A DNA stretch of 64,000 nucleotides from Flagellimonas sp. 389 (GTDB lineage: Bacteria > Bacteroidota > Bacteroidia > Flavobacteriales > Flavobacteriaceae), in assembly GCF_018449435.1 (NCBI RefSeq), contig NZ_JAHCMU010000001.1, positions 316,473 to 380,472 on the forward strand, read 5' to 3'. The notes beneath the pieces were generated by a model. It was given only the letters and a program-made list of their open reading frames with translations, did no database searches and was not told where the DNA came from. Shown here in pieces: positions 7,004-18,300 of this stretch (its first letter is position 1; each line of letters opens with the position of its first letter). A program made the position numbers and the translations under genes.

Positions 7004-10000
7004 TCAAAATTTCATTTGAATTTTAACAGTAATGAATTTTAAAAAATCATTGTTTTGGGCCACCAATATGTAGGGCTTCCCCTGTATAGTAATCGTAGCT
7101 AAATCTTTTACGTCGCCATCCATAAAAAGTCCGGTTTCTTGTGGAGTTTTTGTTTCAAATGTTTTGTTGTTCAATCCTTTTAAGAACATTCCGTGGCCAG
7201 CATCAGCTCTAGGGGTTTCTACTTCGGATGCAAATAAATTGCCCCCCATAACAATATCCTTTACACCATCTAAATCAAAATCCGCAATTAATATTTGGTT
7301 TGTTGGAGCTATTTGAGCTCTTAGCGGTAAATTATTTCTCTTAAACTTTCCATCTTCATTAATAAAAATGGCACTTTTAAAGGACGATACTTGGTAATGA
7401 ATGCTGCTTTCCAGCTTTTTTTCCCCATATACATCTACCAAAGTAGCTTTGGAAAAGGCATCATAATTTTCAAACTTCTTTTTCATCGATGGCATCTGTT
7501 GTGAAGTACATTCCCTCCCCCTTACCGGGTATTGCTCCCCATCATTATAATAACTCAAAACAATATCATTGGTTCTGTTTCCATCAAAATCATTTAAGAA
7601 AACATCGAAAGTTGCATTTTCAGAAGCTTTATATTTATAATTTTCACCAAGATTTCCGGCAACAAGATCTATATCACCATCATTGTCAATGTCACTTGCC
7701 TTTAGACCGAACCACCAGCCCATAGTATCGTCCAGACCTAACGCTTTGGTCATTTCTTTAAAACCTTGTCCCTCTTCGTTCCTAAAAATTCGCAACTTCA
7801 TCCATTCTCCCGTAATCGCCAAGTCTTTCCATCCATCATTATCATAATCCAGCCATTGCGCAGCTGTTACCAACCCCATCTGATTGAAATCCGGTGCAAT
7901 TTTACGGGTTGCATTGATAAATGTAGGAGTACCTGGTTTGCTTATATTTTCTAAGATATAACTCGTAGCAGGATAAGGATAGTTTCCGGGAATCAATCTT
8001 CCGCCCACAAATAGATCTTGGTCACCGTCTTTATCAAAATCACAGGCATAGACTCTACTGCCACTCTCAAATAGCTGTGGTAGTGCATTTGTATCTTTTA
8101 CAAAATTTCCTTTCCCTTGATTGATGTAAAGTCTATCCTGAAGCATCGGAGAGCCTGGCTTGAACTCATTACCCCCGCTAACAATGTAAAGATCATTGTC
8201 CCCATCGCCGTCAGCATCGAAAATTAGTGCACCAATATCTTCGTACATCCTATCTTGTAGAAGAATCTCCAATTTTTGTTGTTCAAAAGAACCGTTCACT
8301 TTTTGGAAAAACAAGCCTCCCGGATATTTTGTAGCAGCACCAATATAAAAGTCATCCAAGCCATCACCATTTAAATCGCCAACAGCTAAACCAGGTCCAA
8401 ATCTCGACGTCTTGTGTGGTAAGAGAATTTCATTCTTAAAATCATCATAGTTATTTTCTTTATGCTTGTAAAGCGCTAAGGTGTCCGAATAGCTATCAAA
8501 TAGTTTGGCAGCAACATTGTTTTTTTTAATTTCATTTTTAGCCAGTTCCAAATCCAATACCAAATTGGCATTAACCTCAACATTGGTCAGTTTCTGTATT
8601 TTTTGATTGGGCCATATCACAATAAGGCTATCTATTAGCTCATCTTTACCCAAGCCAAAATGAAGTTTTGGTGCTATGGAGGACTGAAAACCCCTGCTCA
8701 ATGTAACTTCCTGAACTTGATGAATTTTGTTATGAAATACATGCACTTTGGCACCTATACCGTATCTATTTTTTGAATTCCCCTTAAAAGCTAAAGTAAT
8801 ATGGTTGTTGATGTCCGAGCTATGGTTTTCGAATACAGATACTGCTTTATCTATATTATTGGTAACCAGTTCTAGATCTCCATCATTATCCAAATCCACA
8901 TAAACGGCACCATTTGAAAAGCCTTTATCCTCTATGCCCCATGTTTTATTGCTTCTTGAAAAAGTAAGGTCTCCATTATTTTTAAAAATATAATTATCAA
9001 TAGGTTCAGATGGAATACGAAGACTTTTGACCAACAAACTGTCTTTATGCTTCTTTTCTCCTTTAAGGCTTTCAAAATAGTCCTTATTGTTTATTTCCCT
9101 TCGAGTTCCATTGGAAACGAAAAGATCTTTAAAGCCATCATTATCAAAATCTGCCAATAAAGGAGCCCAACTCCAGTCTGTTGATGAAACACCCGCCAAG
9201 CGGGAGATATCCTTGAGTTTTGGAATGCCGTTATGACTGAATCCCGTATTCATCTGTAACGCATTCTGCATAAATTGATACTGGAATCCCACGCGTTCAA
9301 TATTCTCAAAGAGTTCGGGGTTCATACTGGCCATATTGGCCTTGGACCTGCGGTTTGAAGCAGCATCCATATCCATTTGGATGATATCAAAATACCCATC
9401 ATTGTTGAAGTCGGCGATATCTACGCCCATTCCGTAAAATGCTGTATGCACGGTTGCATTCTTGATCTCATTTTTGAATGTACCGTCTTTTTGGTTGATG
9501 TACATGCAATCCGGAGTACCAAAATCATTGGATACATAAAGATCTGTCCAACCATCGTCGTTTAAATCGGATGCCGTAACGCTCAAAGAAAGACTGTATA
9601 GTTTTACTCCAGAAGATTCCGTGATTTTTGTAAAATGTCCGCTATCGTTCCTGTACAGGTTATCTGTTTCTAAATCGGTTACCCTATCCATTCGCATCTT
9701 GTAGTGATGACTATTGTATTCAAATGGTGTTATAGGATAATTGGCAACGAATACATCCAAGTCACCATCATTGTCAAAATCAAAAAAAGTGGCATCTACA
9801 CTATTTCCTCCATCATCTAGACCAAACTCAGCAGCCTTTTCTACAAAAGTATTGTCGCCTTGATTGATGAAGAGCTGGTTCTTTTTAGTACCGGATTGAC
9901 CAGCTACCAAACAATAGATATCCAAGAGCCCATCTCCATTTACATCGGCCATGGTAGTTCCGGTATACCATCTATTATCGCCCTCTAAACCAGATTCTGA

Positions 10001-10327
10001 AGTAATATCCGTAAACGTTAAATCTCCGTTGTTTAGGTAGAGTTTGTTCTCGACCATGTTTCCTGAAAAAAAGAGGTCCATAAAGCCATCGTTATTGATA
10101 TCTCCGGCAGACACCCCTCCTCCCATATATAAATAGGGATAGGTAAAGTAGTTTAATGTATCTGTCTCTACTAGTGTATTTTCAAAAGCTATTCCCGTAG
10201 TTTTAGCCGAAAGCTTGGTAAAAATGATATTATCCTCGTTTATATTTTCGTCTTTTTCGATATCATTGGTCTTATCCGCACAGCTGAAGCATACCAATAC
10301 ACCCACTACTATTAAAGCCCGTAACAT
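7004..10327 (-). CDS. Large FG-GAP/VCBS repeat lipoprotein with ASPIC-UnbV domain
   Basis: An 1107-aa exported protein with a lipoprotein signal (VLVCFSC). It has many FG-GAP/VCBS-type calcium-binding repeats (DxDxDGxxD: DINNDGFMDLF, DVNGDGLLDIY, DFDNDGDLDVF and more), arranged as two propeller-like blocks. Between them, around residues 510-590, is an ASPIC/UnbV segment (GIGAKVHVF ... FGLGKDELIDSLIVIWPN). In flavobacteria such proteins accompany SusC/SusD pairs and are thought to sit at the cell surface, binding glycan or protein partners; the exact role is unknown. It is downstream of SusD by 118 bp on the same strand, so it probably belongs to this polysaccharide locus. Confidence 0.85.
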   Translation of the reverse strand: MLRALIVVGVLVCFSCADKTNDIEKDENINEDNIIFTKLSAKTTGIAFENTLVETDTLNYFTYPYLYMGGGVSAGDINNDGFMDLFFSGNMVENKLYLNNGDLTFTDITSESGLEGDNRWYTGTTMADVNGDGLLDIYCLVAGQSGTKKNQLFINQGDNTFVEKAAEFGLDDGGNSVDATFFDFDNDGDLDVFVANYPITPFEYNSHHYKMRMDRVTDLETDNLYRNDSGHFTKITESSGVKLYSLSLSVTASDLNDDGWTDLYVSNDFGTPDCMYINQKDGTFKNEIKNATVHTAFYGMGVDIADFNNDGYFDIIQMDMDAASNRRSKANMASMNPELFENIERVGFQYQFMQNALQMNTGFSHNGIPKLKDISRLAGVSSTDWSWAPLLADFDNDGFKDLFVSNGTRREINNKDYFESLKGEKKHKDSLLVKSLRIPSEPIDNYIFKNNGDLTFSRSNKTWGIEDKGFSNGAVYVDLDNDGDLELVTNNIDKAVSVFENHSSDINNHITLAFKGNSKNRYGIGAKVHVFHNKIHQVQEVTLSRGFQSSIAPKLHFGLGKDELIDSLIVIWPNQKIQKLTNVEVNANLVLDLELAKNEIKKNNVAAKLFDSYSDTLALYKHKENNYDDFKNEILLPHKTSRFGPGLAVGDLNGDGLDDFYIGAATKYPGGLFFQKVNGSFEQQKLEILLQDRMYEDIGALIFDADGDGDNDLYIVSGGNEFKPGSPMLQDRLYINQGKGNFVKDTNALPQLFESGSRVYACDFDKDGDQDLFVGGRLIPGNYPYPATSYILENISKPGTPTFINATRKIAPDFNQMGLVTAAQWLDYDNDGWKDLAITGEWMKLRIFRNEEGQGFKEMTKALGLDDTMGWWFGLKASDIDNDGDIDLVAGNLGENYKYKASENATFDVFLNDFDGNRTNDIVLSYYNDGEQYPVRGRECTSQQMPSMKKKFENYDAFSKATLVDVYGEKKLESSIHYQVSSFKSAIFINEDGKFKRNNLPLRAQIAPTNQILIADFDLDGVKDIVMGGNLFASEVETPRADAGHGMFLKGLNNKTFETKTPQETGLFMDGDVKDLATITIQGKPYILVAQNNDFLKFITVKIQMKF

Positions 10328-10445
10328 ACTTCCTTTTGTTTTAAACGTCTTACAATTAAACTATTTCCTAAAAGTACCGATAAAGTAAATGAGCGAAAAT
10401 TAAATCTCCGCTCATTCGAATTAACTAAACTAACTCAATACAATC

Positions 10446-11990
10446 TTAATACCCGGGATTTTGATCACCTGGTCCAATGGCAGTGTTGCTATCAATTTCG
10501 TTCTGCGGTATTGGCATGACCCTGTGTACATTGGGATCATAATTCCGAACAACTCGTAACGAGGGGTCTGGATTATTAAAGTTGGCATCGGGGAAAATGG
10601 AAAGTTCTTGGTCATCCAAATTCCATCGTACCAAATCATCAAAACGTTGTTGTTCCCCACAAAGTTCCACAAATCGTTCATGGACAATGGCGTTAAAGAC
10701 CTGTTCCGAGGTATTCACCGGAAATCCCCGTGCATCCATTACGGCAGTTCCATACTCTGGCATCCCTGCACGATTTCTTATCTGATTTAGAAAATCTACT
10801 GCTGCTTCATTATTACCCAAGTTCAATTCAACTTCGGCCTGCATCAAGATAACATCTGCATAACGAAGTATTCTAACATTTATACCACTATTTTCGGATA
10901 CGGCCACTTCATCATATAATTGTGAAAATTTATACCAGACCGGTGCCCCAACAGAACCTGACTGACCAGGAAAAGCAAGGTTGTTAGCTGGACCATAAAG
11001 GCTATCCGTGAATAAAATGGCAACACTTTGCCTAGGATCATCCTCCTCAAATTCGGCAATGACTTTTTCGGAAGGTCGCGCATTCCCCCATCCTGTGTAA
11101 TCTTGCGAACGGAAAGTTACTTCGGAAGTACCTATACCAGTTTGTGCCCAACGTTCCTGTTCCGTTCCCACTTCGCCATTATATCCTATTTCAAACATGG
11201 ACTCATCATTATGCTCTCCAGATTCGCTGAAGTTATCACGATAATCTTCCAAGGGCAGTAAGGTGTGATTTGCAACATTGCTAAAAGCTTCTTTCGCCTC
11301 AGAAAACATTTCCCGATGCAGGTAAACTTTACCCAACAGCGCATAAGCCGCTTCCCTGGTAACCCTTCCTACCTCTGTCGATCCCTTGGGAAGTGTCAAT
11401 TGCGCTGAAAGTTTTAAATCTGCTATCATTTGACCATAAATTTCATCAGCAGTGGCTCTTGGTGTATCTTCCAATTGAGTTTCCAAATCAATTTTAAGAG
11501 GAACGCCCCCAAAACGTTTTACCAGATGATAGTAATAGAGTCCTCTCAGAAAGTAGGCTTGACCCAAGGCATTATCAACGTCAGCATCCGTAAAATCACT
11601 CGTAACAGCATTCGTTCGCATCCGTTCCTCATTTCCAATTACAAAATTACAGGCCCCTACACCATTAAAACATGCCGTCCAAAACAATGCAATATTAGGG
11701 ATGGTTGGGTTTAACTCAAATCTATTAAAGGGAGCAAAATTTGCATCTCCACTGGAAACCACCTCATCTGATATTGCATCTGGCAAAACATATCCATCAC
11801 GTTGATATAAAATCTGAAATTGATTATAACTTGAGTTTACCGCAGCTTCGATTTGACTTAATGATTCAAAGAAAATCTCAGGATTCAATGCATTTGTGTT
11901 TTCCACAGGTACATTATCATCACAGGACAAGAAGAACAGCGTAAAGAGTAGCACAGTGCTCTTTATATAATAATTACCGATTCTTTTCAT
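10446..11990 (-). CDS. SusD/RagB-family glycan-binding lipoprotein
   Basis: Outer-membrane surface lipoprotein (514 aa) that captures oligosaccharides and hands them to its SusC partner. The signal peptide ends at LFFLSC. The N-terminal SusD-like TPR helices (residues about 40-240) include AYFLRGLYYYHLVKRFGGVPL, and the C-terminal RagB part contains ILRYADVILMQAEVELNLG and QIRNRAGMP. It ends with the usual IPQNEIDSNTAIGPGDQNPGY-type tail. The SusC gene ends 19 bp upstream, the standard pair. Family is certain; ligand is predicted to be xylan- or glucan-derived from the neighbouring GH genes. Confidence 0.95.
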   Translation of the reverse strand: MKRIGNYYIKSTVLLFTLFFLSCDDNVPVENTNALNPEIFFESLSQIEAAVNSSYNQFQILYQRDGYVLPDAISDEVVSSGDANFAPFNRFELNPTIPNIALFWTACFNGVGACNFVIGNEERMRTNAVTSDFTDADVDNALGQAYFLRGLYYYHLVKRFGGVPLKIDLETQLEDTPRATADEIYGQMIADLKLSAQLTLPKGSTEVGRVTREAAYALLGKVYLHREMFSEAKEAFSNVANHTLLPLEDYRDNFSESGEHNDESMFEIGYNGEVGTEQERWAQTGIGTSEVTFRSQDYTGWGNARPSEKVIAEFEEDDPRQSVAILFTDSLYGPANNLAFPGQSGSVGAPVWYKFSQLYDEVAVSENSGINVRILRYADVILMQAEVELNLGNNEAAVDFLNQIRNRAGMPEYGTAVMDARGFPVNTSEQVFNAIVHERFVELCGEQQRFDDLVRWNLDDQELSIFPDANFNNPDPSLRVVRNYDPNVHRVMPIPQNEIDSNTAIGPGDQNPGY

Positions 11991-12009
11991 GTTAACAATT
12001 TTTATTTAT

Positions 12010-15000
12010 TTAAAATTCTATTTGAACTCCGCTCAAGACCGTAACGGGTCGGGGTTGGGCACTTCTATCAATGCCCAGGCCATCAACCAAACCTTGCGCA
12101 TTGTAAAAAGGAGCTATTTCGGGATCTAATCCTGTGTAGTTTGTAAATGTCAGAAGGTTCTGTCCTTGTACATAAAACCGTAATTTTTTAATAATACCGT
12201 TGCCTGACTTATTTATCAAAGTATTGGGAAATGTATATCCGACAGTAACATTTCTTAGCCTAAGGTATGAAGCGTCCTCTATATATCTTGAAGAAATTTC
12301 ATTATTGATATTCGTTCCAAATCTAAATCGAGGTATATCTGTAATATCACCGGGGTTTTGCCATCTGCGCAATACCCTGGCTCCATAGTTTAGTCCTGTT
12401 TCTAGCCCTTCCAAGTAAAATATATTACTGTTAAAGGCATCCACACCTTGTACTCCATTGAACAAGATATCAAAATCCCAACCATTATATTCTGCCCTAA
12501 GATTGATAGCGTAGGTAAAATCTGGATTAGGGTTCCCAATAACGTCCCTGTCCTCCAAATTTATTAGGCCATCTCCGTTGAGATCAAGAAATCTTACATC
12601 TCCTGCTTGAACCGGTACCGCAGCATCGTCATTGTTCGGTAGTTCGGCATCCACCTGTTCCTGAGTAGAATAAACTCCATCTGCCACCAGACCAAAAAAG
12701 TGAAACGGCGCTTCGTTCACTGCCAACCTGTTCAATGCAGAAGCGAAGGGAGGGTTCAACCTTGCCCTTTCTATTGGTTCTCCAGATACGCCAAGATTTT
12801 CTACAATACTTCGATTGGTAGTTAAATTTGCCCAAAAATTCCATTTAAATTTACCCTCATAGTCATTATAGCCCAAAGTAAATTCAAAACCATCTACTTC
12901 CACGACACCTACATTTCTAATTACGGTAGAACCCGTTTGGGCGTTCCCTGGAATCCCTGCCGAGGAAGGCAATTCAACCGGAATCAAAAGGTCTTCACTG
13001 CGGTTCTTATAATAGTCGGCACCGAACTGAATTTGATCGTTTAAAAAGCCTGCATTTAGACCATAGTTTTGCTTTATCTGTGTTTCCCACCGTAAGTCGG
13101 CATTAGCAGCATTATTAGGACTTATACCTGGAGATGTTTCATCTCCTAAAGAAGCCGGGAGATTTAGACCCAGTGTAGGCAAGAATGCGTTTACGGCATT
13201 TCCAGTTCTATTATTTCCTGTTTCCCCATAACTTGCTCTAAGTTTTAAACTGTTAATGGCTTTCACATTAAACCATTCTTCATTTGATACGTTCCATCCT
13301 AACGCCCCAGAAAAAAACCATTGTGATGCATTTTCCGGTGAAAATCTTGATGACGTATCACGCCTTCCAGAACCACTAACAGAATATCGATTATCAAATT
13401 CATATCCTCCAAGAAAAAGAATAGAGTTTAGGTTTTCGGGTACCGAGAACGAAGTAGCCCTTGCATTGGGTGAAAAAGCTTCTGGAATCGCTGAAGACAC
13501 CTCATTATTGTCAGATATCGAAGTTGACTCCAACTGTATCTGTGTTTGCTCCAAAACAGCTGAAATATTAACGGAATGTTTATCAAAATCCCTATCAAAA
13601 ACTAACGTATTGGTGAAGATTGTCTGTGATAAAGTTTGTCTTGTTTTATTGATAAAATTAATTGGGTTTGCGAACCTTCCGCCATCTTCTTCAAAAGCTC
13701 TTATCTCGGAATCCTGCAATAATAAATTAGCGTTGAGACCAAATTGAGACCTGAATGAAAGTCCTTTAGCTAGTTTGAAGTTTGCAAAAAGACTCCCTAT
13801 AGCAGAAGAAAATCTTGTCAAGTTGTCCTGGTTATCTTGTATTCTTATTTGATTTCGGGAATCGTTAAGGTCATCTGCGTTAGTCCCTCCAAAAAGACCG
13901 CTATCCCCTACCACCGGAACATAGGGAGCTTGCCCTATAATATTTTGCAGGGGATCACGCCCCCCATCCCTCTCAGGAAATACTGTTTCATTATGGGCCA
14001 ATGAAAGTGTTTGACCAATATCCAACCAATTAGAAATACTGGCATCTGTATTTACGTTGAGTGTAGTACGTGTAAAGCCGGTTTCTACAAATACTCCCTG
14101 TTGGTCCAATCGGGAAAAACTTAAATTATATTTTGCTTTTTCACTACCGCCATTTACGTTACCACTTATGTTGTACATAGGTGCTTGGCGAAAATAGGCT
14201 TCTTGCCAATCGGTATCCACACCATTACCATCAAATTGAGGGTTATCATTGATTCTCCCGACTGGAAAGTCCGGCCCTCCATTTTGTCCTGCCAAAGCAT
14301 TGACCTCTCTTAGATATTGAATGTACTGTTCCGTATTAAGAAGGTCGTAGCGTCTATTAAACTCTTGAACACCTGTAGAAGCTTCCAATTTAAACGATGC
14401 TTTTCCCACTCGACCTTTCTTGGTCGTTATCAGAATTACACCATTGGTACCCCTTGAACCATAAACCGAAAGGGACGCCGCATCTTTCAAAACATCAATT
14501 TTTTCAACACTTGCCAAATCAAGACTGTTGATACTATTGGTAAAAACTCCATCTACTACGAAAAGCGGAGTGCCATCACCAAAAGTATTGACTCCACGTA
14601 TCTGTATCAAAGTTTGTGATCCTGGCGAGCCTCCATTCGTAATATTTACACCAGCTGCCCTACCTTGCAAGGCTTGACCAATGTCCGTGGTAGGAAACTC
14701 ACTCAACTCCTCAGCATCAATGACCGATACAGGTGTGTTTCTTTGTGTCCCATAAGTAACGATTACAACCTCATCCAAATTGAACAGGTCCTCAACAAGA
14801 GTAACATCCAGCTCTTTTTGGCCTGTATAAGAAATCTCCCTTGTCTTAAATCCAACATATGAAAAGACCAAAACAGCTCCATTATTTACTTTGTCCAGCA
14901 TGTACTTTCCATCAAAGTCTGTAACCATGCCTACTTGTGTGCCCTTAATAAAAACAGATGCCCCCGGCAAGGGTCCATCACTTGATGTGACTGTTCCGGT

Positions 15001-15069
15001 AATTAGTTGTCCAATTGCTTGACTGGTAATCATCAAGAAAAGAACGTAACTTAAATTCTTTAGCCTCAT
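12010..15069 (-). CDS. SusC/RagA-family TonB-dependent transporter
   Basis: Outer-membrane TonB-dependent importer of oligosaccharides (1019 aa). After a signal peptide (TSQAIGQ) comes a carboxypeptidase-D regulatory-like domain (GTVTSSDGPLPGASVFIKGT). Next are the plug with DVLKDAASLSVYGSRGTNGV (about residues 190-215) and a C-terminal barrel ending in an aromatic F. No STN signalling domain is present, so regulation should come from the neighbouring hybrid two-component sensor. It forms a pair with the SusD gene 19 bp downstream. Substrate is inferred from GH5, GH10 and GH3 neighbours. Confidence 0.95.
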   Translation of the reverse strand: MRLKNLSYVLFLMITSQAIGQLITGTVTSSDGPLPGASVFIKGTQVGMVTDFDGKYMLDKVNNGAVLVFSYVGFKTREISYTGQKELDVTLVEDLFNLDEVVIVTYGTQRNTPVSVIDAEELSEFPTTDIGQALQGRAAGVNITNGGSPGSQTLIQIRGVNTFGDGTPLFVVDGVFTNSINSLDLASVEKIDVLKDAASLSVYGSRGTNGVILITTKKGRVGKASFKLEASTGVQEFNRRYDLLNTEQYIQYLREVNALAGQNGGPDFPVGRINDNPQFDGNGVDTDWQEAYFRQAPMYNISGNVNGGSEKAKYNLSFSRLDQQGVFVETGFTRTTLNVNTDASISNWLDIGQTLSLAHNETVFPERDGGRDPLQNIIGQAPYVPVVGDSGLFGGTNADDLNDSRNQIRIQDNQDNLTRFSSAIGSLFANFKLAKGLSFRSQFGLNANLLLQDSEIRAFEEDGGRFANPINFINKTRQTLSQTIFTNTLVFDRDFDKHSVNISAVLEQTQIQLESTSISDNNEVSSAIPEAFSPNARATSFSVPENLNSILFLGGYEFDNRYSVSGSGRRDTSSRFSPENASQWFFSGALGWNVSNEEWFNVKAINSLKLRASYGETGNNRTGNAVNAFLPTLGLNLPASLGDETSPGISPNNAANADLRWETQIKQNYGLNAGFLNDQIQFGADYYKNRSEDLLIPVELPSSAGIPGNAQTGSTVIRNVGVVEVDGFEFTLGYNDYEGKFKWNFWANLTTNRSIVENLGVSGEPIERARLNPPFASALNRLAVNEAPFHFFGLVADGVYSTQEQVDAELPNNDDAAVPVQAGDVRFLDLNGDGLINLEDRDVIGNPNPDFTYAINLRAEYNGWDFDILFNGVQGVDAFNSNIFYLEGLETGLNYGARVLRRWQNPGDITDIPRFRFGTNINNEISSRYIEDASYLRLRNVTVGYTFPNTLINKSGNGIIKKLRFYVQGQNLLTFTNYTGLDPEIAPFYNAQGLVDGLGIDRSAQPRPVTVLSGVQIEF

Positions 15070-15123
15070 TTTTAGAATTAGTTTAGTTTGTTTTTCAGAT
15101 TAAATTTTAGCATTTCCAAAACG

Positions 15124-15174
15124 ATCTTGGATATCGTTAAAATTTGGTTAAGGCAAGTTATATTTACATCTTGG
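15124..15174. promoter_or_regulatory. Possible regulator-binding repeats upstream of SusC
   Basis: ATCTTGG occurs twice in direct orientation (15124-15130 and 15168-15174), 44 bp apart. A short AACGAT/ATCGTT inverted repeat overlaps the first copy. They lie 55-105 bp upstream of the SusC start, between it and the hybrid-sensor gene whose AraC-type domain would need such direct repeats. The short motif length makes chance possible. Confidence 0.25.
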
Positions 15175-15312
15175 TCAAGCGAATTCTATTTGATGCAATA
15201 AATAGTTCATATGTTGCATTTAAAGAAAACCCGCTATCGGCAACTCCTCTCAGGAAACTAACCGAAGAATTTATAGGCGTTTTTTTTATAAGAAGGAAAA
15301 AGGTGTATCAGC

Positions 15313-18300
15313 TTATTTTCCACTTTTGGGAAGCTTACCATACTGTTTTTTGTAACAAACAGTAAAATAAGAAGCGGATAAAAAACCTACTTTATGGGCG
15401 ACTTCACTCACATTGAGATTCTTATCGTTTTGAAAAAGTGTTCTAGATCTTTCTAACCGCACTCTTCTAATAAATTCGATAGGAGACAAACCGGTTAGAG
15501 CTTTTATTTTTCTGTATACCTGGCTTCGGCTCAAACAAAGATGTGAAGACAGTTTTTCAACATTTAAGGAAGGGTTTTCAATATTTTCCTGAACAAAGCC
15601 CACCACACGCTGTATAAAATCATTGTCCAAATCAGCTTCTTTTCTTTCTATGTTGGCAAGAGGCACATTCGCATATTGTTCCAATAGGCGCTCTTTTTTC
15701 AAAAGCAGTTGCTCCATTACCACTTTGAGTTCTTTTGTATCAAACGGTTTAACGAGATATGCTTCTGCTCCTGCTTCCATTCCCTTAATTCTGTCCTTGG
15801 TAAGCTCTTTAGCTGTAAGCATTACAATTGGAATTTGGTTTAAGCCTGGGTCGTTCTTTACTTTTCTGCTAAATTCTATCCCGTCCATAAGAGGCATGAT
15901 AACATCGGTAATTATAATGTCTGGACGATGCTCCATAGTTTTAAGCCAACCTTCCTGACCGTCGGACGCCAGAATCAATTCATAATCTTGTTCCATGATT
16001 GAGATGAGATAATCTTGGAGGTCTACATTGTCCTCCACTATAAGCAATTTCTTTTTTAATTCTTTTTTGGATAGGATATCTTCAATCTTATAGGTTTCCG
16101 GTTTTGACTTCAATTGTAAATCAGTCAAGGCAACTTGTTTATCCTCTTTTATTGAAGCATAGCTGTCACTACTGAAAAATTCTTTGCCAAATGGGAGAAA
16201 TACTCTAAAAACAGATCCTTTCCCCAATTCACTATTGACTTCCACAACCCCCTTGTGAAGCTCAACAAAACTTTTCACCATTTCCAGACCTACACCGGTA
16301 CTGCCATAGTATGATTTGTTCAATTCACTTATTTGATAAAATCTTTTGAATATTTTCTTATAATCTTTTTGATCAATTCCTGGACCGTTGTCCTTAATAC
16401 TTATTTCCACGACCGGTATGGGTGCCTCGCCGACCAAGGGCAACTCTTTTTTCTTCCCAGCAGTTATATTTACTTGTATTCGACCTTCATTGGGAGTGAC
16501 CTTAAAAGCATTTGATAGTAGATTGAACAAAATTTTATCCAACATTCCGCTATCGGCCCATACCTCCAAATTTATATTCTCGTATTTTAGGTCTAGCCGC
16601 ATTGCCCGTCTTTTGGACTCTTCATTGAAAAAGCTAAGTATATTTTTTGTTTGTTTTATAAGATTGAAATGGCTGACTTTTAATTGAAGCTTGTTGGATT
16701 GCAACTTTCTAAAGTCCATTAGTTCATTGATCAGCCTTGATAGACGCTCTGCATTTTTATGGATGATATTGTGTTTTTGACGTACTGATTTTGAAAAATC
16801 AGCTTCGTTCAATTGTATCAACTCTTGGATAGGATTGATTATTAATGTTAGCGGGGTTCGGAACTCGTGCGAAATGTTTGTGAAAAACTGGAGTTTTTGT
16901 TGTTGAAGCTCTACCTTTTGTTTTCTGCGTTCGCGTTCAAGCCTAAAGGTATTTCTTTCATTTACTCTTTTTCTGTATAGATACATTATTGAAAATACCA
17001 AAAGAGCTAAAAACAAAAGATATAGCAAATACGCCCAAATCGTTTTCCACCATGGTGGTAGTACATCAATTTTCAAAATCACGGATGCATCGTTCCAAAT
17101 ACTATCATTATTGGATGCTTTTAGCTTAAAAGTATAAGTCCCAGGTTCTAGGTTAGTGTAAGTTGCACTTGTTTTTGCACCTACATAATTCCATGTTTCG
17201 TCAAAACCTTCCAAAAAATATGCATATTCATTTTTTTCAGGCCTAGTGTAACTTATTGTCCCATAATCAATGGTCAAGACAGTTTGATTGTGCTTCAAAG
17301 AAATGGCATTCGTATCACCACTAATGGTTAAAGGACTGTTCTTATCTCTAGGATCAATCATTTTATTAAATAGCTTTACGTCCTTTAAATAAGGCTTCAC
17401 CAAATAAGGGTTATATACTATGTTCTCTGGATCTATACTATTAATACCTTTTTTGGTCCCTAAATACAGTTGGTTATTATCATCCATGATAATGGCTCGA
17501 TCAATCAGGAAATTTTCCAGCAATCCATCATAGGTAGTAAATCTTATAACATCATTTGTTTCACGATTTACTTTCAGAACTCCTTGTTTACTACTTAGCC
17601 AAAGTTCATTTTTAAACGGTTCGAATATGGCATTTACATAAGTCAAATCACGTCCTTCCAACTCCAACCGCTCAAAATCACGTGCTCCCCGATCGTAAGA
17701 AAATAATCCACCACCATTGGTTCCAAACCACACTGTTCCATCTTGGGTTTCAAAGATATCAAGGATACGGTTGGAACTGGGATGTCCGCCAAACTTAGAG
17801 GAAATAGCGGTACTGTGCGCAACGGCAACATAGTCATTTTTGTCTTGTTTTTCAATATGGTAAAGCCCAGAAGAGGTACCTATCCAAATGTATCCGTAAC
17901 TGTCATGAAACAATACTTTAACGTCTTTTTGCACTACTTCTGAATTGGTATAAGAATCTCCATTTGGGGTTTTGACCAGTTCATTTTTTGAATCATAATA
18001 ATAAACGCCTTCCAAGAAAGAACCGATCCAAACCCTGCCAATATCGTCTTCTGTAAAACATCTGACTTTGTTGGTCCGTAGTACACCAGATGTATTTTCA
18101 GCAGTAAGGTTCAGAAAAGTTTTTGTTCCTTTTTTCAACAAAAAAATACCTTCTCCCCAAGTTGCTATCCATACATTTCCATTACTATCAACAAAAACAT
18201 CCTCAATATAGATTCCTTTTTTCAAGCCCTTGTATTCCGATTCCAATTGTCCGTGAACATTGGTAATATGACCTGTAGTTGTATCTAAAATATCAAGACC

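Noticed and set aside
15144..15365. 73-codon plus-strand frame at the 3' end of the hybrid sensor gene
   Set aside because: Half of it is the antisense of the sensor HTH region; no independent support.
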